Counted from the stretch's first letter, positions 6,035 to 12,463 are shown. The stretch is 13,671 nt of DNA from Phycisphaerae bacterium (GCA_021736615.1 JAIPFN010000145.1:1-13671), one strand, 5' to 3'. The notes: generated from the sequence alone by a model not told the origin. Numbers and translations are program-made.

Positions 6035-7204
6035 CTAAACCTTACCGCTTATCAGTTCACTTATCAAAACTCCAGCGTCCTTAATATTTCCGGCCTCACA
6101 AATCCGTTGCAGGATCGAATCCTGCCTTTCCGTAAAGCAAATCGTCTTTGCGATACCGCCGTCACCGACAAGACTATCTACTATCAAATCCAATAATCGC
6201 TCTATCCCATCGCCGGTCATAGCACTAATATTAACGCTCCCCCGTACCGCCGGCATCCTGCCGGCATAGTTTTTTTTGTACTCATCGTCCAACCCGCCAA
6301 GATCCGATTTATTTAAAACCGTAATAACCTTCTTACCCGATTCGGCAATAACATCAAAATTAAAATCGTCGCTCGGTTGAGTCGAATCCAAAACCAGCAG
6401 AACAACATCGCACTCATTCAAAAGCTCCAGGCTCCGTCTTTGCGATTCTCCGTCAATTTCACTTTCACCGATGATAGAAGCGTCAAGACCGGCAGTATCG
6501 AACAGCTCGATAACAAGCTCACCCGCTCGACAAGTACCCGAAACCCAGTCCCGCGTCGTCCCTGCAATATCGGTAACGATAGCCTTCTCCCTGCCGCAAA
6601 GCCAGTTCAGCAGCGTACTCTTACCGCTGTTGGGAGGCCCTGCAATAACCGCTTTGCACCCGCCGATAAGATATTTAGCCCGTTCGCTAGCCGCAAGAAT
6701 ATCCTTACATTTTTCTTTGATATCTTCAATGCTCAGCGAATCGATCCTATCGAGCCAGCCGCCGACAACAACCGAAAGGTCACTTCCGGCAATAGCTTTT
6801 ACACCCGTTATGGAAGTAGCTTTAAGATTTGCGATTGCCGCTTCGATCTCGATAGAATTTGCCCCGCCTTTGCAAGTCATTTTTTCAGATATGAGTTTTT
6901 CCGCGTCAACCAGTTTCGCTCCGGCCTTGCTAAGTGCCCCCATAACCATTTCAACTATAAGAGGGTTCCCATGGCAGCTGATCTCTATGACATCCTCTTC
7001 GGTGCGACAGGCAACAACATGGTCGATGATCTCCCCGCCGTCTGTGATGTAGCCCGTGTATATAACCCCGATGTCGAATACACACGGCTTGCCCCCGTCT
7101 GCCTTAAAGATCGACTGGACAACATCAACGCCGCCGCTGCCAAACACCTCAACAACAGCAATAGCCGCCGCCCCCTTAGCAGTAGATACGCAAGCCAAAA
7201 CCAT
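6035..7204 (-). CDS. mnmE: divergent MnmE/TrmE-type tRNA-modification GTPase lacking the C-terminal cysteine
   Basis: MnmE works with MnmG to add cmnm5/nm5 groups to U34 of certain tRNAs. Visible parts are a short N-terminal folate-binding-like domain (STAKGAAAIAVVEVFG, then EEDVIEISCHGN), a helical domain, and a G domain with G1 GPPNSGKS (about 189-196), TDIAGTTRD (211-219), DTAGLD (236-241), NKSD (298-301) and SAMTGDG (327-333). At 389 residues it is 60-70 shorter than usual. The PGEFT...LDL helical-domain motif is not recognisable. The family ends in C-I/L-G-K; this one ends ELISGKV, keeping GK but with no cysteine, the residue E. coli MnmE needs for modification. A mini-palindrome is in frame, coding AGRMPA (314-319). 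I chose ATG at 7204; a TTG at 7222 is in frame and closer to a GGGG stretch. It follows coaX by 46 bp. It could be a reduced MnmE or a repurposed paralogue. Confidence 0.85.
   Translation of the reverse strand: MVLACVSTAKGAAAIAVVEVFGSGGVDVVQSIFKADGGKPCVFDIGVIYTGYITDGGEIIDHVVACRTEEDVIEISCHGNPLIVEMVMGALSKAGAKLVDAEKLISEKMTCKGGANSIEIEAAIANLKATSITGVKAIAGSDLSVVVGGWLDRIDSLSIEDIKEKCKDILAASERAKYLIGGCKAVIAGPPNSGKSTLLNWLCGREKAIVTDIAGTTRDWVSGTCRAGELVIELFDTAGLDASIIGESEIDGESQRRSLELLNECDVVLLVLDSTQPSDDFNFDVIAESGKKVITVLNKSDLGGLDDEYKKNYAGRMPAVRGSVNISAMTGDGIERLLDLIVDSLVGDGGIAKTICFTERQDSILQRICEAGNIKDAGVLISELISGKV
6249..6265 (-). repeat. mini-palindrome inside mnmE, encoding AGRMPA
   Basis: Arms GCCGGC (6249-6254) and GCCGGC (6260-6265) enclose ATCCT, read as AGGAT on the mnmE sense strand. 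The loop and arm layout match the two intergenic palindromes at 2130-2174. Here it is translated in frame as AGRMPA, between the NKSD and SAMTG motifs of the G domain. Confidence 0.7.
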
Positions 7205-7226
7205 AAAACAAATCCCAGTCAAATAA

Positions 7227-7260
7227 CCCCTAACCCCTAACCCCTAATTCCTAATCCCTA
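7227..7260 (-). repeat. heptamer array (TTAGGGG on the sense strand) at the coaX-mnmE junction
   Basis: On the + strand the units are CCCCTAA three times, then TTCCTAA and TCCCTA, all in a 7-bp register. Read on the - strand it is a G-rich run of TTAGGGG units. The coaX stop codon (7251-7253) lies inside the array, and the array ends just before mnmE. The GGGG nearest mnmE (7227-7230) is four nt from the TTG at 7222, so it may act as a ribosome-binding sequence. Confidence 0.8.
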
Positions 7261-8063
7261 TTGTCCATCTCGCCAAGTTCGGCCTCTACGGAAAGGTGTT
7301 TCTTATACGCCAATAAGATCCCTTTGACCACCAGGTTCGGCACCCACGAATCGACAAATTCGCAATCCGGTTTTATGATCTCGGCATTTCCGCCGGTCAC
7401 TATCGTTTGCGGCCACTTGTCAATCTGCACAGCATAATTCTCGCATACAGTTTTAAGCAGTCCCACCGCCGAGTAATACAGCCCCGCGTTTATCGCGTCA
7501 AGCGTATTGGCGCCGATAGGATCTTTCGGCTGTTTTACTTTCACTTCCGGCAGCTGAGCCGTATTAGCCCTAAGTGCCTCCGCGGCGATACCAAACCCCG
7601 GTGCGATCACTCCGCCCAGGAAAACTCCCTGCTCGTCGACCAGATCGATAGTTACCGCCGACCCAAAGTCGGCAACCGTGACCGCATCTTCAACGACCGC
7701 AAAAGCCGCCGCCGCCGCGACGACACGGTCCGTCCCGACTTCATATTTATTATCGACGCCCATCTCGATAGGCAGAGCGATGTCGATGCCGATGACTTTG
7801 ATCTTTTCGTCAAGCTCGTCTGCGCAGATTTCCTTAACCATATCGCACCATTCCGGCTTTACAGAGCTGACGACGATAACTCCCTCGCGTTTGTTAACAG
7901 TATCGCTTTTAACCATAGGAAACTGTCCCCACGCGTCGATCAGTATATCGCCGAGCTTATCACGGTCACCGCCGCTAACAGACTCAATAAACTTCTCGTT
8001 GTCATCAACAAACAACCCGACAGTAATAGTACTATTGCCAATATCAACAGCAATTATATTCAT
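7251..8063 (-). CDS. coaX: type III pantothenate kinase
   Basis: CoaX phosphorylates pantothenate, the first step of coenzyme A synthesis, in the cytoplasm. The 270-residue product has the family's ASKHA-fold signatures: the N-terminal phosphate loop AVDIGNSTITVGL (Asp7), GTDRVVAAAAAF (110-121), the catalytic/metal-site strand DFGSAVTIDLV (132-142, Asp132), GGVIAPGF (150-157) with downstream TAQLPEV (168-174), and VTGGNA (222-227). The length is typical (about 250-270). The ATG at 8063 has GGAAG at 8071-8075, seven nt away. It lies upstream of mnmE in the same direction with a 46-bp gap filled by a heptamer array, so the two are probably co-transcribed. The last codons run into that array (ending MDNRD), suggesting the repeat has shaped the C-terminus. 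No biotin-protein ligase partner gene is adjacent. Confidence 0.95.
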   Translation of the reverse strand: MNIIAVDIGNSTITVGLFVDDNEKFIESVSGGDRDKLGDILIDAWGQFPMVKSDTVNKREGVIVVSSVKPEWCDMVKEICADELDEKIKVIGIDIALPIEMGVDNKYEVGTDRVVAAAAAFAVVEDAVTVADFGSAVTIDLVDEQGVFLGGVIAPGFGIAAEALRANTAQLPEVKVKQPKDPIGANTLDAINAGLYYSAVGLLKTVCENYAVQIDKWPQTIVTGGNAEIIKPDCEFVDSWVPNLVVKGILLAYKKHLSVEAELGEMDNRD

Positions 8064-8097
8064 GCCTATACTTCCATAATTCCTAATTAAAATTCAC

Positions 8098-8150
8098 GTA
8101 ACCGTTCACACCAGACGAACCACTAATAAACGCCAATACTCACTAATATA
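8098..8150 (-). repeat. GTG-phased repeat with GTTC/GAAC hairpin, copy A
   Basis: Read on the - strand: ATTAGTGAGT, ATTGGCGTTT, ATTAGTG, then GTTC (8117-8120), nine nt, GAAC (8104-8107), GGTTAC (8098-8103). Units are about 10 bp. It matches copies at 8359-8408 and 11256-11287. Confidence 0.65.
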
Positions 8151-8207
8151 CGTGTGCTCCGCATTTGTGTCTATTCATCTAAGTTAATCATTTTTTCTAT
8201 TTTTTCT

Positions 8208-8297
8208 GTTCTTCGTGTTCTTCGTGTTCTTCGTGTTCTTCGTGTTCTTCGTGTTCTTCGTGTTCTTCGTGTTCTTCGTGAGCTTCATGGTTAATAA
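8208..8297 (+). repeat. 9-bp tandem array GTTCTTCGT x8 with a degenerate end
   Basis: Eight perfect copies of GTTCTTCGT occupy 8208-8279. A decayed unit follows (GAGCTTCATGGTTAATAATAA), closing in the same TGGTTAA as the repeat at 146-180. The array is perfect and short-period, so its copy number is likely to vary between strains. It is not in a gene. Confidence 0.9.
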
Positions 8298-8358
8298 TAA
8301 CATCTAAAAACCTCAAAAGACCTCAACGCATAATTTTTTATCATTTCTAATTTTTATA

Positions 8359-8408
8359 ATTAGTGTATATTAGTGTTCATTCGTGGTTCTTATTTCGCGA
8401 ACCGTTAC
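8359..8408 (+). repeat. GTG-phased repeat with GTTC/GAAC hairpin, copy B
   Basis: ATTAGTGTAT (8359-8368), ATTAGTGTTC (8369-8378), ATTCGTG, then GGTTC (8385-8389), nine nt, GAACC (8399-8403), GTTAC (8404-8408). The hairpin arms are 5 bp. It ends seven nt from the stop of the GH2 gene, so in that transcript it would be a 3'-UTR hairpin. Confidence 0.7.
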
Positions 8409-8415
8409 AAATTTA

Positions 8416-10872
8416 CTAATGTTTCAATACCTCAACCGGAATGATCTGCTTATCATTCATCTCAGATTGCCAGTAAACTTCCAGCCCCTGTCCGCCGGCT
8501 CCCTGGAAATACTGAATCTCTACCGGATGCGGTCCTGCTTCCAGAACGAGCGCGCCGGACTTTTCTTCCATGCCGTGTACCCCGTCATTGCTGATGATTT
8601 CTTTGCCGTGAATAAACATTTTCGTGCCGTCATCGGAATTGATGGAAAAGACATAGCTGCCGGTTTTCGGCGCGTCAATAAACCCGGTAAAACGCAAAGC
8701 GTAATCTTCTTTGTCATCGACAACACTGATGCTCAATGACTTTGCGATGCCTGACTTAACCGTTTTTGTATTTGAAAAGTCCGGCAATTTTCTAAACTGC
8801 CCCTCGTAGTATTCAAATTTCAATCCGGCGTTATTGGCGGCCTGACTGACCGATTTAAGCGGCGTGCCTGTTTTGAATGTTTTCTGCGAAATCGGGCTTT
8901 CCTTACCGTCCGGCCAGTAGCATCGAGCCTTTACAGTTGTTTCTTCGGTTATATCGAACGGTCCGGTATAAAGTTCCGAGGATTTCTTCGGATCCGAACC
9001 GTCGACGGTATACCTGATCTCCGCTGTTTTTTCACCGGCCAGTTTAACGGCAGCCTTATCGTAAAACAGGGCAAACTGATTTTCGAAAATCGGCGGCAAG
9101 ATTCTTTTGTTTATCAGGGCAAATTTCTTTGGATCGAGCTTGACAACCTTGCGGTCGTATGTCATAAGCCCGTTGATTTCCCCTTCAACATCGGAAGTCT
9201 GCGTATAAACCGCCGCTGCCAGCCCCTTGTCTACAAGGAGGTACAGCTTTTGAATAAGGTCGACGTATTTGTCTTGATAAGCCTTTTGGTCCTCGAAGTT
9301 ACGATATCCCCAGTTCCTGCCGCTTTCGTTCCAAAGGTGCCCTGCAAAGGGAAGGCCCAGCCCGCCGAACTCTCCAAGAACTGCCGCGCGGTTGTCTTCC
9401 AGTTCCGGCATTGCCGGCCCCGGATAGCTATGAACGTCATGAACATCACCGACGCCTTTGTCGGTCCACCCGGAAGCATTATCAACCAACCGCGACGGGT
9501 CGTAGTTTTTCGTCCACGCGGTAACCTTTTCAGTCTCACGCTGACCCCACCCTTCATTAAACGGAACCCACATTACTATCGACGGATGATTATATAACGC
9601 GTCGATCACCGCTTTCCACTCTACATCCCACTGATCGTAAATCGCCCGAAGCTGTTCTTCGGAGTACTCGGAATCTTCGTACAGAGCACCCGGCATATCC
9701 TGCCATACCACAATCCCAAGCTTGTCGCACCAGTAGTAAAAACGCTGCGGCTCGCTCTTTACATGTTTGCGAAGCATATTGAATCCCAATGCTTTGGTCA
9801 TCTCGACGTCATAACGCAATGCCTCGTCTGTCGCCGGAGTATACAAACCATCCGGCCACCACCCCTGGTCAAGCGGGCCTAACTGGAACAGCGGCTTGTT
9901 ATTAAGTAGCAGACGATTCATTCCGTTTTCGTCTTTGCCTATAGAACTCTTACGCATCCCGAAGTAGCTGCTAACCTTGTCATTACCGAGTTGAATATTA
10001 ACATCGTAAAGATGCGGTGAATCAGGCGACCAGAGCTTCGGGTTGTCTATCTTGATCGTGATCGGTTTCGACCAGGCGAATCTGTCATTAGCGATCACTT
10101 TGCCATTATCCAATACCTCAACTTTAATGCCAGGCATGTCTATGCCGACTTTTGCTTCATACGACAGTTCAATTGTTATTGTAGAGCTGTCAATGTCAGG
10201 CGTCATCTTAAGCTTTGTAATAGAAGCGTCTTCTGGCACTGTTTCAAGCCAGACGGTCTGCCATATACCGGTAACAGAGGTATAAAAACACCCGCTGGGG
10301 CTAATGGTTTGTTTGCCGCGAGGCTGAGGACTATTGTTAGCGTTAGTCGGATCCCACACGCGAATAATGATCTCCTGTTTGCCCGGGTATATAAGAGCAT
10401 CGCTTATGTCATAGCTAAACGGATCGTGACCGCCTTTGTGCGTTCCGATTTCCTTACCGTTGACCCAGACAGTACTTTCCCAGTCGACCGCTCCGAAATG
10501 CAGAAGCTTTCGTTTACTGTCATTCTTACCGTAAGTAAACGTCGTCCGGTACCACAGACTATTGTCAATTCCTACCTTTTTGCCAACGCCCGACAGCGCC
10601 GACTCAATCGCGTAAGGCACAAGAATTTTGCCGTCCCATTCGGAAGGTTTCTTAGAGTCTTTTGGAACGATAGCATAATCCCACAAACCATTGAGATTGA
10701 CCCACCCCTTACGGACCATCATCGGCCGGGGATACTCGTTCCAGGGTTTGTCCGGATTCACATCCTCTGCCCATTTGGTAGTGATCCTGCCCTCAACAGG
10801 TTTCCATTCAGAATGAACACCACAACCACAAACACAAATACAAGTGATAAAGATCAACATCAAATTTCGCAT
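8416..10872 (-). CDS. secreted glycoside hydrolase family 2 lipoprotein with PA14 domain
   Basis: The 818-residue product begins with a lipoprotein signal (MRNLMLIFITCICV, lipobox V-C-G-C, likely lipidated Cys17). GH2 domains follow: jelly-roll sugar-binding (about 50-210), Ig-like (about 215-305) and TIM barrel (about 320-590). The acid/base Glu440 is in VPFNEGWGQ, and the probable nucleophile Glu501 in VLGEFGG. After the barrel come a chitobiase C-terminal-like repeat (about 598-668, TVDGSDPKKSSELYTGPF) and a PA14 domain (about 683-815; FEYYEG, SINSDDGTKMFIHG, VEIQYFQGAGGQGLEVYW), both carbohydrate-linked. The family includes beta-galactosidases, beta-glucuronidases and mannosidases; the substrate cannot be read here. 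The ATG at 10872 has GGAGA (10877-10881) four nt away and starts the signal peptide; a GTG at 10914 lies inside a repeat palindrome and is rejected. Flanking spacers are repeat-rich and no sugar operon is adjacent. Confidence 0.92.
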   Translation of the reverse strand: MRNLMLIFITCICVCGCGVHSEWKPVEGRITTKWAEDVNPDKPWNEYPRPMMVRKGWVNLNGLWDYAIVPKDSKKPSEWDGKILVPYAIESALSGVGKKVGIDNSLWYRTTFTYGKNDSKRKLLHFGAVDWESTVWVNGKEIGTHKGGHDPFSYDISDALIYPGKQEIIIRVWDPTNANNSPQPRGKQTISPSGCFYTSVTGIWQTVWLETVPEDASITKLKMTPDIDSSTITIELSYEAKVGIDMPGIKVEVLDNGKVIANDRFAWSKPITIKIDNPKLWSPDSPHLYDVNIQLGNDKVSSYFGMRKSSIGKDENGMNRLLLNNKPLFQLGPLDQGWWPDGLYTPATDEALRYDVEMTKALGFNMLRKHVKSEPQRFYYWCDKLGIVVWQDMPGALYEDSEYSEEQLRAIYDQWDVEWKAVIDALYNHPSIVMWVPFNEGWGQRETEKVTAWTKNYDPSRLVDNASGWTDKGVGDVHDVHSYPGPAMPELEDNRAAVLGEFGGLGLPFAGHLWNESGRNWGYRNFEDQKAYQDKYVDLIQKLYLLVDKGLAAAVYTQTSDVEGEINGLMTYDRKVVKLDPKKFALINKRILPPIFENQFALFYDKAAVKLAGEKTAEIRYTVDGSDPKKSSELYTGPFDITEETTVKARCYWPDGKESPISQKTFKTGTPLKSVSQAANNAGLKFEYYEGQFRKLPDFSNTKTVKSGIAKSLSISVVDDKEDYALRFTGFIDAPKTGSYVFSINSDDGTKMFIHGKEIISNDGVHGMEEKSGALVLEAGPHPVEIQYFQGAGGQGLEVYWQSEMNDKQIIPVEVLKH

Positions 10873-10899
10873 ACTATCTCCATAATTAGTTTTTGTAAG

Positions 10900-10914
10900 G
10901 TGGGCCGTGCCCAC
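10900..10914. repeat. mini-palindrome GTGGGC-CGT-GCCCAC
   Basis: Perfect 6-bp arms enclose a CGT loop, 28 bp upstream of the GH2 start codon. It is small, GC-rich and in an AT-rich setting, like the other palindromes in the window but with a different loop. It could be a binding site or a relic of the repeat family. Confidence 0.5.
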
Positions 10915-11077
10915 GCTGTCTTTGATCTCACAAAAGTTGTAAGCAAACCACGCCTTACCTCTTTCGCTTTTTTCCTGTTAATCACTCTAAGCTCTCGTTT
11001 TTGAAAGGACAACAGAATGATTATAAAATCTTCCTTCTTGTCTTTTTCTCTTTTTTCTCTGTGGTCCTCTGTGCCGC

Positions 11078-11107
11078 TGAGCGAAGCGAAGTCCCGATTC
11101 ATCGGGA
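11078..11107 (+). repeat. 30-bp dispersed repeat, copy 1 (GAAGCGAA + CCCGAT/ATCGGG hairpin)
   Basis: TGAGCGAAGCGAA is followed by GTCCCGATTCATCGGGA, with hairpin arms CCCGAT (11093-11098) and ATCGGG (11101-11106). It matches 12464-12493 at all but three of 30 positions. Confidence 0.75.
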
Positions 11108-11183
11108 TGGCAAAAAAGGAAAGCAAGCCAAACTCACAGAAGTTGCAAGCGGTATTCTACAAAACACGCACCGCTGTTTTTAT

Positions 11184-11221
11184 TTCGTTATTCGATATTC
11201 CTTGTTCGTTATTGGATATTC
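11184..11221 (+). repeat. 17-bp direct repeat, 21 bp apart
   Basis: TTCGTTATTCGATATTC (11184-11200) recurs as TTCGTTATTGGATATTC (11205-11221), one mismatch in 17. It lies in the non-coding spacer and no function can be assigned. Confidence 0.6.
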
Positions 11222-11255
11222 ATTTTAAAGCTTTGGTTGCGGCTAGAACGCTGCG

Positions 11256-11287
11256 TTCATTAGTAGTTCTTTTCCGTGAACGGTTAC
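11256..11287 (+). repeat. GTTC/GAAC hairpin repeat, copy C
   Basis: TTCATTAGTA is followed by GTTC (11266-11269), eight nt, GAAC (11278-11281), GGTTAC (11282-11287). It ends 18 nt from the obg stop codon, the same relation copy B has to the GH2 stop. Confidence 0.65.
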
Positions 11288-11305
11288 TTAATTCGTCATT
11301 CGTAA

Positions 11306-12298
11306 TTAATTCCGCACCATTTTCCAAAGCTTCTCATTAAGCTCATCGATTCCCTGTCCAGTAACCGCCGAGATTACTGCTACATCTTTAACCCCAAGCC
11401 GTTCGATAGCGTCTTGTATGAAATCGCCGTCCGGGTCGATGTCTGCTTTGTTGATTACGACCAGTTCGTTTTTGTCGGCGAGTACTTTGCTGTACAATTC
11501 AAGCTCGCTCCGGATCTTATGATAATTCTCTACCGGGTCGGAGTTATCCGGCGGGGCGATATCGAGGATATGTACGATAGTTCTCGTCCGTTCGATATGT
11601 CGAAGGAAGTCATGCCCGAGCCCTGCTCCATCGTGTGCCCCTTCGATAAGTCCCGGGATGTCGGCCATCACGAACCTGCGGAAATCGCCAAGTTCGACAA
11701 TCCCAAGTACCGGTTCCAGCGTCGTAAACGGGTAGTTGGCTACCTTAGGCCTTGCCGCCGAGCACCTTGATATTAGAGTGCTTTTGCCTGCGTTCGGCAT
11801 TCCGACAAGCCCGACGTCTGCGATCAGTTTCAGTTCCATCCGGATATTGCGTTCCTGCCCCGGTTTGCCCTCGGTGGCGAAACGCGGGGTCTGGCGAACC
11901 GACGAGGTGAACGTTTTATTTCCCCGTCCGCCTTTACCGCCTTTGCAGAAACGCACCTGCATCCCCGGCTTGTCCATGTCTTTCAGCATCAGGTCGTCAA
12001 GGTCGGTATCGTAAACTATCGTCCCGATAGGAACTCTGATTATAAGATCGTCACCGCCTGCCCCGGTGCAGTTGCTCCCTTCACCCGGCAAGCCGTTTTT
12101 CGCCTTCCAGTGGTGCTTGTTGCCAAACTCCAGAAGCGTGTCGACATCGTCAGCCGTTTCCAGGTACACATCCCCGCCTTTGCCGCCGCAACCGCCATCG
12201 GGCCCGCCCTTGGCTATAAATGACTCACGTCGAAAGCTAACGCACCCATGCCCGCCGTCACCGGCCTTGATCCAGATTTTCGCTTCATCAATAAACAT
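11306..12298 (-). CDS. obg: GTPase Obg/CgtA, ribosome assembly factor
   Basis: Obg binds the 50S subunit and acts in its late assembly and in stress signalling. The 330-residue product has the glycine-rich Obg domain (1-158; GDGGHGCVSFRRE, GGPDGGCGGKGGDV, KGGKGGRGN) and a G domain with G1 GMPNAGKS (166-173), the YPFTT switch (189-193), G3 DIPG (213-216), G4 NKAD (283-286) and G5 SAVTGQG (310-316). It ends soon after the G domain, so no OCT domain is present, as in many Obg proteins. ATG at 12298 gives the standard MFIDEAKI start; a TTG one codon earlier is rejected. There is no clear Shine-Dalgarno. The usual rplU-rpmA genes are not upstream; instead a repeat-rich spacer and divergent rlmN are found. 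The G motifs are intact. Confidence 0.98.
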   Translation of the reverse strand: MFIDEAKIWIKAGDGGHGCVSFRRESFIAKGGPDGGCGGKGGDVYLETADDVDTLLEFGNKHHWKAKNGLPGEGSNCTGAGGDDLIIRVPIGTIVYDTDLDDLMLKDMDKPGMQVRFCKGGKGGRGNKTFTSSVRQTPRFATEGKPGQERNIRMELKLIADVGLVGMPNAGKSTLISRCSAARPKVANYPFTTLEPVLGIVELGDFRRFVMADIPGLIEGAHDGAGLGHDFLRHIERTRTIVHILDIAPPDNSDPVENYHKIRSELELYSKVLADKNELVVINKADIDPDGDFIQDAIERLGVKDVAVISAVTGQGIDELNEKLWKMVRN

Positions 12299-12385
12299 CA
12301 AAACACCATTCTAAATTAAAATACAAGTTTGGCAGGCCATACCCGCCATTACCCCGAAGACCTCTAAGTCACCAAGGGAAAAAGA

Positions 12386-12391
12386 ATTATA
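12386..12391 (-). promoter_or_regulatory. candidate -10 box for obg
   Basis: TATAAT on the - strand matches consensus exactly. No good -35 lies at 16-18 nt (only CTGGCT-like sequence). A start near 12379 would give a leader of about 80 nt. Confidence 0.25.
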
Positions 12392-12463
12392 CAGATTTCC
12401 ACAAAAAAAGCCAGACTTATATTTCAGATATACCCAGCACAGAAGCGAGCCAGCGTCGCAAGT

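Larger units (their letters stand above)
8064..8415. other. 352-bp repeat-filled spacer between GH2 and coaX
   Basis: No credible gene is seen. The spacer is built almost wholly of repeat modules: a GTG-phased module plus hairpin on the - strand (8098-8150), an 8-copy 9-bp array (8208-8279), and a second GTG-phased module plus hairpin on the + strand (8359-8408). The two outer modules face outwards as inverted copies. The coaX promoter must lie here but no convincing -35/-10 pair was found. Confidence 0.7.
10873..11305. other. 433-bp spacer between obg and GH2, repeat-rich, no gene
   Basis: Small open frames on both strands here look fortuitous. Contents: a mini-palindrome (10900-10914), a two-unit 10-bp CTCTGTG repeat (11057-11076), the GAAGCGAA/CCCGAT element (11078-11107), a 21-bp-spaced direct repeat (11184-11221) and hairpin copy C (11256-11287). 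The GH2 promoter should be here on the - strand but none is convincing. Confidence 0.6.

Noticed and set aside
6377..7240. 287-codon open frame on the + strand opposite mnmE
   Set aside because: It is the antisense shadow of mnmE, with Arg/Asn-rich, motif-free sequence and no ribosome-binding site; the - strand frame has clear G-domain motifs.
7227..7260. Telomere-like CCCCTAA repeat, hinting at a linear replicon end or eukaryotic DNA
   Set aside because: Only about five units, inside a bacterial operon; it belongs to the 7-bp arrays seen elsewhere in the window.
7407..8090. 227-codon open frame on the + strand opposite coaX
   Set aside because: Shadow of coaX; composition is unnatural and it ends within the spacer repeat.
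8208..8297. Possible CRISPR array
   Set aside because: Units are 9 bp with no spacers and no cas genes nearby; it is a simple tandem repeat.
8064..8415. Attachment site or transposon end because of the inverted outer modules
   Set aside because: No transposase, integrase or target duplication; a third copy near obg shows it is a dispersed repeat instead.
10873..10914. 14-residue upstream extension of the GH2 protein from a GTG at 10914
   Set aside because: The GTG lies inside a repeat palindrome and would bury the lipoprotein signal; ATG 10872 has a good Shine-Dalgarno and starts the signal peptide.
11001..11340. Two overlapping + strand open frames in the obg-GH2 spacer
   Set aside because: They are made of repeat modules (CTCTGTG units, the 30-bp element, the 17-bp direct repeat), use two frames equally and show no domain or conserved motif.
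12299..12301. TTG one codon upstream as the obg start
   Set aside because: ATG 12298 matches the standard Obg N-terminus; an extra TTG-encoded Met has no support.
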